Shown here one piece after another: positions 1 to 6,060 of a stretch of 8,220 bases of DNA. The DNA comes from an uncultured Methylococcaceae bacterium (GTDB lineage Bacteria > Pseudomonadota > Gammaproteobacteria > Methylococcales > Methylomonadaceae): NCBI GenBank assembly GCA_903839795.1, contig CAIMDR010000079.1, positions 1 to 8,220 on the forward strand. The letters are read 5' to 3'. The first letter of the stretch is position 1, and the number at the start of each line of letters is the position of its first letter. Below the pieces are notes generated by a model. That model did not search any database, was not told the origin of the DNA, and saw nothing but the letters and a program-made list of their open reading frames with translations. The translations under genes were made by a program, and so were the position numbers.

Positions 1-11
1 ACAGTTTGAGG

Positions 12-91
12 TTAAGCCGTTCGTGGTGAGCCTGTCGAACCATGAGCGACTTAACCGCTCACCCTTCGACAGGCTCAGGACGAACGGTTAA
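12..91. repeat. Long REP-like inverted repeat (hairpin)
   Basis: The left arm at 12-48 and right arm at 56-91 are near reverse complements around a 7-nt loop at 49-55. Both arms contain the core TGAGCCTGTCGAA or its complement, with small internal mismatches (GG against CC near the outer third, CCA against GGG near the inner third). This core belongs to a family of interspersed palindromes I have seen described in many proteobacterial genomes, probably REP-type elements mobilised by RAYT transposases. No RAYT gene lies in the window. Confidence 0.8.
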
Positions 92-126
92 GTCTCGACT
101 ATGTCCCGCGTTAAGTTGGTAGCCCC

Positions 127-161
127 AAGCTCCAGCTTCGCGAGACTGGAAGCTGGAGCTT
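127..161. repeat. Inverted repeat, 13-bp perfect stem
   Basis: AAGCTCCAGCTTC at 127-139 pairs perfectly with GAAGCTGGAGCTT at 149-161 across a 9-nt loop. It shares the AGCTCCAGCTT/AAGCTGGAGCTT core with the next palindrome, so the two look like a REP pair of one family. Confidence 0.8.
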
Positions 162-170
162 CCATATCTG

Positions 171-196
171 CATTCCCAAGCTGGAGCTTGGGAATG
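171..196. repeat. Near-perfect palindrome, 12-bp arms
   Basis: CATTCCCAAGCT (171-182) and AGCTTGGGAATG (185-196) are perfect reverse complements separated by GG. This is a typical intergenic REP-like palindrome. Together with the inverted repeat at 127-161 it is flanked by an 8-bp direct repeat, CGCGTTAA, at 107-114 and 212-219. Confidence 0.8.
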
Positions 197-247
197 AGTA
201 CAACCTTACCACGCGTTAAAAATCTGTTATTTCTCCCTAATATCCTG

Positions 248-310
248 TGCAAACTGTTTGGTAGTCCGTGTAAATCACTTGGTATGCGGTGCAAATCGTT
301 TGGTATGCGC
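248..310. repeat. Three tandem 21-bp units
   Basis: Units at 248-268, 269-289 and 290-310 follow the pattern TGCAAATCGTTTGGTATGCGG with a few substitutions each; the first unit is the most diverged. In one frame they would encode a seven-residue repeat with Cys-Lys and Gly, but there is no supporting start or ribosome binding site, so I treat them as non-coding DNA. Confidence 0.75.
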
Positions 311-372
311 GTACCAATGAATAAAATTTCGGCTTCAACTCATTGAAAAATTTAAATAATTAGCGTTTTCAA

Positions 373-705
373 AATACAAGGGCCAATGTATTGGGATTTT
401 ATTGCGTGGTAACCCAATACAAGGGGCAATGTATTAGGTTTTATTACGTGGTAACCCAATACAAGGGGCAATGTATTGGGTTTTATTACGTGGTAACTCA
501 ATACAAGGGGCAATGTATTGGGTTTTATTGCGTGGTAACTCAATACAAGGGGCAATGTATTGGGTTTTATTGCGTGGTAACTCAATACAAGGGGCAATGT
601 ATTGGGTTTTATTGCGTGGTAACCCAATACAAGGGGCAATGTATTGGGTTTTATTGCGTGGTAACTCAATACAAGGGGCAATGTATCAGATTTTTTTACG
701 TGGTC
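373..705. repeat. 42-bp tandem repeat array of hairpin units
   Basis: Units begin at 384 (43 bp), 427, 469, 511, 553, 595 and 637, each starting CAATGTATT and ending CAAGGGG. A fragment of a unit end precedes them (373-383), and a degenerate eighth unit starts at 679. Within each unit GTATTGGGTT can pair with AACCCAATAC across a 12-nt loop. The units at 469, 511, 553 and 637 carry AACTC instead of AACCC, giving one G-T pair. The unit at 427 carries GTATTAGGTT, giving one A-C pair. The units are contiguous with no unique spacers, so this is a minisatellite-like array and not CRISPR. Confidence 0.93.
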
Positions 706-805
706 AGCGGTTTTCTGATCGAGTGGGAGCGACACCACCATCATGACTAACATTTCAAGTCGAGATGATGGCATCGTTCCTACGAAAAACACTGCAAACC
801 TGATA

Positions 806-1563
<758 letters not shown>

Positions 1564-1581
1564 TCAAAAAAAATAGGTGAT

Positions 1582-1591
1582 TTTATACCAA
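1582..1591 (-). promoter_or_regulatory. Candidate extended -10 promoter for coaD-yfhL
   Basis: On the minus strand the sequence reads TTGGTATAAA, an extended -10 (TGnTATAAA) whose hexamer lies at 1582-1587. This would place the transcription start near 1575, about 24 nt before the coaD ATG. No good -35 hexamer is seen, which is tolerable for an extended -10 promoter. Confidence 0.4.
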
Positions 1592-1680
1592 GGCACAGGT
1601 TTAACATACTTAATTTAGGCATCCTTCATAAAAGCGCAAAAGTTGTTGATACTTCTTCATCATAAAAAACGTATTTGAGC

Positions 1681-1710
1681 CACAGATAAACACGGATTTA
1701 CACAGATAAA
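1681..1710. repeat. Three 10-bp tandem units (CACAGATAAA type)
   Basis: CACAGATAAA, CACGGATTTA and CACAGATAAA follow each other directly. Short arrays of this CACAGATnnACAC kind occur as an intergenic motif in diverse bacterial genomes; I know of no established function. Confidence 0.65.
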
Positions 1711-1796
1711 CAACGCGTTAGATCAATTCTTTTGATCACCCTTTTGGTAAGTTGTCAGTAAGGCGGAAATAAACCCTCCCAACGTAGCCCGTGGTG

Positions 1797-1874
1797 GCGT
1801 TTCCGGCATATCGAACAGAGCGCCGGAAACGCTTATTCTCACTTGCGCTCAAAAAGCCTTATTCCGGCCTACGC
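1797..1874. repeat. Interspersed hairpin element, copy 1
   Basis: GCGTTTCCGGC (1797-1807) pairs perfectly with GCCGGAAACGC (1822-1832) over a 14-nt loop. The 52 bp at 1823-1874 recur as a reverse complement at 8169-8220 with 3 differences, which shows that this is a dispersed repeat and not part of a gene. It resembles the GGCCGGAATAAGCG...CGTTTCCGGC intergenic repeats that I associate with methylotrophic gammaproteobacteria. Confidence 0.85.
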
Positions 1875-1909
1875 CTGTAATTGCAAACAGAAATGAAGGA
1901 GATCTAATT

Positions 1910-2356
1910 TTAGACATTAGAGTCGTCTTTTGACAGGGTAGGATCGCTTCGGTGTAGTTTATCCATGCAGGTATTCACTATCAAATCAAGCTGATTAAAA
2001 TGACTTGACCCTAATAATATTTTGATTTTTTCTTGCGCGATATTCCAATAAATAACCGCTTCTGCCTGTTTGCTACGTCCTTCACCCGTTAAACTTAAAA
2101 GTCTCTGACGCGCGTCAGTTCCAAAACTATAAGTAATCCAACCTGCATCAACCAAGGGCCGAATATTTCGGGACAATGTTGACTGTTCCAAACCCATACG
2201 TTGGGCAATATCACCTAATTTGGCCGGGCCATAGCCCAACACATGACAAAGCAAGGTGAACTGCGTGGTTTTTAAGCCCGCCTTAGAGAGTTCTGAATCG
2301 TAAATTCGGGTCAAAAGCCGGGTTAACTTACGCATTTTAAAATTGAGGCAATTCAT
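1910..2356 (-). CDS. MarR-family winged-helix transcriptional regulator
   Basis: This encodes a 148-residue predicted dimeric DNA-binding regulator. Residues 1-40 form the N-terminal dimerisation helix with the family pattern LTRLLTRIYDSELSKAGL, then TTQFTLL. Residues about 50-85 contain the helix-turn-helix (LGDIAQRMGLEQSTLSRNI), and the wing carries the signature DARQRLLSLTGEG at about 95-107. C3 sits in the N-terminal position where a cysteine is common in related MarR proteins, and C37 lies in the next helix; a redox role is possible but unproven. The ATG at 2354-2356 keeps C3; an internal ATG at codon 8 is an alternative. No strong ribosome binding site is visible. It is divergent from the kinase operon, with a 176-bp gap to the kinase start codon, so autoregulation and control of that operon are reasonable inferences. 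The ligand is unknown. Confidence 0.93.
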   Translation of the reverse strand: MNCLNFKMRKLTRLLTRIYDSELSKAGLKTTQFTLLCHVLGYGPAKLGDIAQRMGLEQSTLSRNIRPLVDAGWITYSFGTDARQRLLSLTGEGRSKQAEAVIYWNIAQEKIKILLGSSHFNQLDLIVNTCMDKLHRSDPTLSKDDSNV

Positions 2357-2386
2357 TTTGCATCTGTCATTTATGATTTTGTTTAA

Positions 2387-2395
2387 ATTATATCA
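2387..2395 (-). promoter_or_regulatory. Candidate extended -10 promoter of marR
   Basis: The minus strand reads TGATATAAT, a perfect extended -10 (TGn plus TATAAT, hexamer 2387-2392). The predicted transcription start near 2380 gives a leader of about 24 nt. The expected -35 position falls on or beside the palindrome at 2412-2423. Confidence 0.5.
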
Positions 2396-2411
2396 AATAA
2401 CTTGCAAAAGA

Positions 2412-2423
2412 ATGTATATACAT
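2412..2423. promoter_or_regulatory. 12-bp palindrome, candidate MarR operator
   Basis: ATGTATATACAT is a perfect palindrome between the two divergent promoters. It covers the presumed -35 region of marR and lies immediately upstream of the -35 of the kinase promoter. Size and symmetry suit a MarR dimer, but the surrounding AT-rich sequence makes chance palindromes fairly likely. Confidence 0.35.
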
Positions 2424-2429
2424 ATAAAT

Positions 2430-2459
2430 TTGTCGTTGTTGATTTTACAATTATATAAT
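2430..2459 (+). promoter_or_regulatory. Candidate sigma-70 promoter of the kinase operon
   Basis: TTGTCG (2430-2435) is followed after 18 nt by a consensus TATAAT (2454-2459). Transcription would start near 2466, about 30 nt before the leader ATG at 2496. The -10 is embedded in a second perfect palindrome, AATTATATAATT (2449-2460), another possible operator position. Confidence 0.55.
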
Positions 2460-2495
2460 TACAAAAATGACACGCAACACTCAGGAGTTTTAACC

Positions 2496-2540
2496 ATGTT
2501 TCAAGCCGTCATTTTTAAAAGCGATTCCTTTAATGTATAA
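2496..2540 (+). CDS. 14-residue leader ORF overlapping the kinase start
   Basis: ATG at 2496 opens a 14-codon frame (MFQAVIFKSDSFNV) ending in TAA at 2538-2540. AGGAG at 2483-2487 lies 8 nt before this ATG, the best-placed Shine-Dalgarno in the upstream region, whereas the kinase ATG at 2533 has none. The two frames overlap by 8 nt (ATGTATAA), an arrangement suited to translational coupling by terminating ribosomes. The product matches nothing I know and may matter only as translated RNA. An alternative is that this stretch is the genuine kinase N-terminus separated by a frameshift or sequencing error near 2532. The ORF signal is clear in the sequence; function is inference. Confidence 0.5.
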   Translation: MFQAVIFKSDSFNV

Positions 2541-5500
2541 AGATCACGAACAAGGACGGCTATCCGCGATAGTTGAAAGTTCCCTTGATGCCATTATCAG
2601 TTTCGATCTGGAAGGCAATATTCATAGTTGGAACCGGTCGGCAGCATTGATTTTCGGCTATTCTGCTGAAGAAGCTATCGGTCAAAAAGTCAGTGAATTG
2701 ATTTTTCCTGAAGCATTAGCCAATGAAGATGACGACATCATGCGAAAAATCGTTAATGGCGAATGGGTTTCCCATTTTTCAACGGTTCGTAAAGATAAAA
2801 ATGGATGTCTCATTGATGTTTCCGTGTCGGTTTCACCCATTCTAAATAATGACGGTAAAGTGATAGGCGCGGCCAAAACCTTGCGCGACATTACCGAACA
2901 AAAGAAAAGTGAACAGTTGTTTCGCCTCGCGGTTCAGGCCTCAAGCAATGCGATGATTTTAGTGGATCAATTGCAGAAAGTGATTCTGATTAATCCCAAA
3001 ACAGAAGAGCTGTTGGGCTATACCCATGCAGAATTAATGGGCGCCAATATCAGTCAATTACTACCTGAACGTTATCGCGCAAAGCACCCGCAGTATGTTA
3101 ACCAATATCAGGCAAAACCCGTTTTTCGTGAAATGAAAACCGGGCAAATTTTATATGCCTTACATAAGAATGGAACTGAAATTCCCGTTGAAATCAATTT
3201 AAACTCTATTGACACGGCCAGCGGAAATTTCACACTGGCTTCGATTGCTGATATTTCAGCTCGCCTCAAACTGGAATCCCATCTTAAGCAGACGCTGGCC
3301 AGCATGAAAATGGCGGTCGAAGCCTCGGGACTTGGGGTTTGGGTATTACATCTCGATAGCAACGAATTGCTATGGGATGAGCGCATGTTGGAAATATATG
3401 CGGCACCGGTCAGTCTTAATGAAACAAAACTTTACTATGATTTTTGGCGATCACGCGTTCACCCGGAAGATATTGAGCTTGCAGAAAATAAGCTTAAAGG
3501 ACATCTTGCGGGAACGGATAAGTTTGATTTGGTTTTTCGCATCATACTTCCTGATGGTGAATGTCGTTATATTCAGGCGGGGGCAATACTTGAACTGAAT
3601 GAGAATGGCGAACCGTTACAAATGGTCGGTATTAATCGCGACATTACCGACGTTAAAATGGCGCAAACCAATGCAATGCAAGCCAATGCCAAACTTGAAA
3701 TGCAGGTTGAAGAAAGAACGGCCGAGTTGCAAAAAGTTAATTTAACGCTGAAGGAACAGGTAAGCTCTCGCACGCGGGCATTGACCAAGGCCATGACTCT
3801 TGCTGAACAGGCCAACCTTGCCAAGAGTGACTTTCTGGCCAATATGAGCCATGAAATCCGTACCCCGATGAATGCCATTATCGGCCTGACTGAACTGACC
3901 CTGGACACAGGCCTGACACCCAAACAACGCATTCATTTACGCAAGGTACATACCTCATCCAAGGCCTTGTTAACTATTCTGGACGAGATTTTGGATTATT
4001 CAAAAATAGAAGCCGGAAAGCTTAGTCTCGAACATGAGGAATTTACCTTGGAAGTGGTCATGAGGAACGTCAGTGATTTGTTCTCGGCCAAGATTACTGA
4101 AAAAAAACTGGAGCTGTTTCTTGAGATTGACACGGCGATCAATTTTAAATTGATCGGTGATGCGTTACGATTGGGGCAAGTGCTCAATAATCTGGTTGGC
4201 AATGCCATCAAATTTACCGGGCAGGGTGAGATTCACATTAAAGCCGAGCTTATCAACAAAGAAGGGCGCAACGTTTTCTTGCGTTTTGCTGTGCGAGATA
4301 CCGGCATTGGTATGGATAAAATCCAGTCTGAACGGCTGTTTAAGGCCTTTATTCAGGCCGATACGTCTATTTCCAGAAAATACGGTGGCACCGGACTGGG
4401 CTTGACTATTTGTAAACGACTGGTTGAAATGATGAAGGGTGAGTTTTCAGTGTCCAGCGTTCCTGATCATGGCAGCACTTTTACCTTTACGGCGAGGTTC
4501 GGTTTGGGCTATACCTTGCCTAATTCCTATTCGGAGCATATCCACAAAGGTATGCGAATGCTGGTGGTGAATGACAATATAACCGCTATAAAAATCCTTG
4601 AAACCTATCTCAATGCCTGGCAGATTGAGTTTAGGGTAACCACCTCACCGACGGACGCATTGGAACTTGTTAATCAAGCGGATCAACAAGATCATCCCTA
4701 TGAAGTGATACTGCTGGATGCGCAGCTACTTGAAAATGATAGACAAGAACTGATACGGACATTGGAAACCAATTTACTGATAGGCAATTTGCAGTATTCG
4801 CCACTCATTATATTGCTGGCCGCCAACGAAAAAGATTATCTGATAAAGGACATTAACGGGACAAAGTTTAAAGACATCTTAATCAAGCCCGTAACACCTT
4901 CTTTGCTGTTTAACAGTCTTATGCGGCTTAGGCATCCCAATCTGGTATGCAAGCTAAATGACCCTGAAAACACCCCTGACTTTTATGAATTAGCCGCGCC
5001 GATCCGGGGTGCCCATGTTCTTTTGGTAGAAGATAACGACATTAACCAAGAGGTTGCCGTAGATATTTTGAGAAAAATCGGGGTCGTTACGACCGTGGCC
5101 AATCATGGCAAAGAAGCCGTCGAATGGGTTAAAAAGCAACGCTTTGATGCGGTGTTAATGGATATACAAATGCCCTTTATGGACGGTCTTTCAGCGACAA
5201 GACTGATTCGTGAAATGCCGGCGTGTCAGGATTTACCTATTATCGCTTTAAGTGCTGCGGCCATGATGCATGATAAAGAAGCGAGTATGGCAGCCGGGAT
5301 GAATGATCATATTTCCAAACCGATAGACAGGAAAAATTTGATTGTCACTTTAATTAAATGGATTCAAGAGCCGCCGAAAATGCTATCGAAGGTGAAAACT
5401 CAAGAAACAGAAAAAGCCAGTGTGCCCCTATTGAGTGGTTTTGATCTACAGGATGCCGTCAAGCGTCTTGGCGACAATTACCCGCTGCTGTCCAAACTAT

Positions 5501-6060
5501 TACTGCGCTTTGCAACAGACTATGCAAGTTCACCGGCCCGGATTAAAGATTTGTTGGAAAACAACCAACGGGAGCAAGCGGCCGGCTTTTTGCATCTTAT
5601 TAAAGGCGCTGCGGCAACCTTGGGCGCGACCCAGTTGGCCAAAGCTGCCTCACAACTGGAAAGCGAAATTATTTCCGGGGAGAGTCCGGCATCGCAAGGT
5701 ATTTTTTGTCAATGTCTTGAGGATGCTATCGGGGTAATCAACAGTCAAATCCAGTTGACACCCAGGTTAAGGGTAGACAGGCAGACAGACCTGTCTGAAT
5801 CTCATGCGAAAATGATTAGTCGAGATTTAGCTTGGTTAGCCGCCTGTTTAAGGCAACAAGAAATTCCGGACGACGACAGAATTGCTGAACTGCTATCCGA
5901 TCTAAACGGTTATATTCCGGCGCAGTTAATTACGGATCTTGAGCTGGCGCTGCATAACTTTGATATCAAAGCAGCTGAGGATATTTTAAAAGCCATGAGC
6001 GAGGCGCATCAAAGTCGCACCGCTCAATCTTTCGGAGGCGTTGTTGCCCATAATGAATAA
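2533..6060 (+). CDS. Soluble hybrid histidine kinase, 3xPAS-HisKA-HATPase-2xREC-HPt
   Basis: This 1175-residue multi-step phosphorelay kinase has no predicted membrane segment, so it is probably cytoplasmic. In order: PAS1 (about 10-123), PAS2 (128-245), PAS3 of the PAS_3 type (255-373), a coiled coil (375-430), HisKA with phospho-acceptor H440 in MSHEIRTP, HATPase (N box N557, G1 D589-TGIG, G2 GGTGLGL at 618-624), REC1 (675-795), REC2 (828-945), HPt with H1021 in LHLIKGAAATLGA, and a helical tail (1085-1160) resembling tails of other HPt hybrids. REC2 is canonical (E833, D834, D877, K929). REC1 keeps D729 and K785 but has N680 in the acidic pair and A763 in place of Thr/Ser, so it may be weak or regulatory. 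The likely relay is H440 to D877 to H1021 to the next gene's REC. The signal is unknown. The start lacks its own ribosome binding site and overlaps the leader ORF. Confidence 0.96.
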   Translation: MYKDHEQGRLSAIVESSLDAIISFDLEGNIHSWNRSAALIFGYSAEEAIGQKVSELIFPEALANEDDDIMRKIVNGEWVSHFSTVRKDKNGCLIDVSVSVSPILNNDGKVIGAAKTLRDITEQKKSEQLFRLAVQASSNAMILVDQLQKVILINPKTEELLGYTHAELMGANISQLLPERYRAKHPQYVNQYQAKPVFREMKTGQILYALHKNGTEIPVEINLNSIDTASGNFTLASIADISARLKLESHLKQTLASMKMAVEASGLGVWVLHLDSNELLWDERMLEIYAAPVSLNETKLYYDFWRSRVHPEDIELAENKLKGHLAGTDKFDLVFRIILPDGECRYIQAGAILELNENGEPLQMVGINRDITDVKMAQTNAMQANAKLEMQVEERTAELQKVNLTLKEQVSSRTRALTKAMTLAEQANLAKSDFLANMSHEIRTPMNAIIGLTELTLDTGLTPKQRIHLRKVHTSSKALLTILDEILDYSKIEAGKLSLEHEEFTLEVVMRNVSDLFSAKITEKKLELFLEIDTAINFKLIGDALRLGQVLNNLVGNAIKFTGQGEIHIKAELINKEGRNVFLRFAVRDTGIGMDKIQSERLFKAFIQADTSISRKYGGTGLGLTICKRLVEMMKGEFSVSSVPDHGSTFTFTARFGLGYTLPNSYSEHIHKGMRMLVVNDNITAIKILETYLNAWQIEFRVTTSPTDALELVNQADQQDHPYEVILLDAQLLENDRQELIRTLETNLLIGNLQYSPLIILLAANEKDYLIKDINGTKFKDILIKPVTPSLLFNSLMRLRHPNLVCKLNDPENTPDFYELAAPIRGAHVLLVEDNDINQEVAVDILRKIGVVTTVANHGKEAVEWVKKQRFDAVLMDIQMPFMDGLSATRLIREMPACQDLPIIALSAAAMMHDKEASMAAGMNDHISKPIDRKNLIVTLIKWIQEPPKMLSKVKTQETEKASVPLLSGFDLQDAVKRLGDNYPLLSKLLLRFATDYASSPARIKDLLENNQREQAAGFLHLIKGAAATLGATQLAKAASQLESEIISGESPASQGIFCQCLEDAIGVINSQIQLTPRLRVDRQTDLSESHAKMISRDLAWLAACLRQQEIPDDDRIAELLSDLNGYIPAQLITDLELALHNFDIKAAEDILKAMSEAHQSRTAQSFGGVVAHNE
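6034..6038 (+). promoter_or_regulatory. Shine-Dalgarno of the response regulator gene
   Basis: GGAGG lies inside the last kinase codons. It is 14 nt before ATG 6053, rather far, and 5 nt before an in-frame TTG at 6044, better spaced. Either start leaves the REC domain intact, so the true start could be the TTG, adding three residues. Confidence 0.6.

Larger units (their letters stand above)
1..805. other. Gene-free, repeat-rich intergenic stretch
   Basis: I see no credible gene here. The stretch holds, in order, a long REP-like inverted repeat, two shorter palindromes, a three-unit 21-bp tandem repeat and a 42-bp tandem hairpin array, all listed separately. Long open frames exist on both strands across the 42-bp array, but only because 42 is a multiple of three and the unit lacks stop codons in several frames. 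They lack ribosome binding sites and resemble no family I know. Positions 706-805, between the array and the ferredoxin stop codon, show no recognisable feature and no clear intrinsic terminator for the minus-strand operon. Confidence 0.75.

Noticed and set aside
101..346. Possible small protein with Cys-Lys repeats at its C-terminus
   Set aside because: It runs through REP palindromes and the 21-bp tandem units, lacks a ribosome binding site, and its repeats follow from the DNA repeat.
373..705. CRISPR array
   Set aside because: The units are contiguous copies of the same 42 bp with no unique spacers, and no cas gene is nearby.
1721..1737. GATCAA/TTGATC hairpin as a regulator site
   Set aside because: The 6-bp stem is too short to stand out and lies away from any promoter core.
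2343..2495. Longer plus-strand frame running into the leader ORF
   Set aside because: It overlaps the marR start and both promoters and has no ribosome binding site before ATG 2496. Only the last 14 codons are supported.
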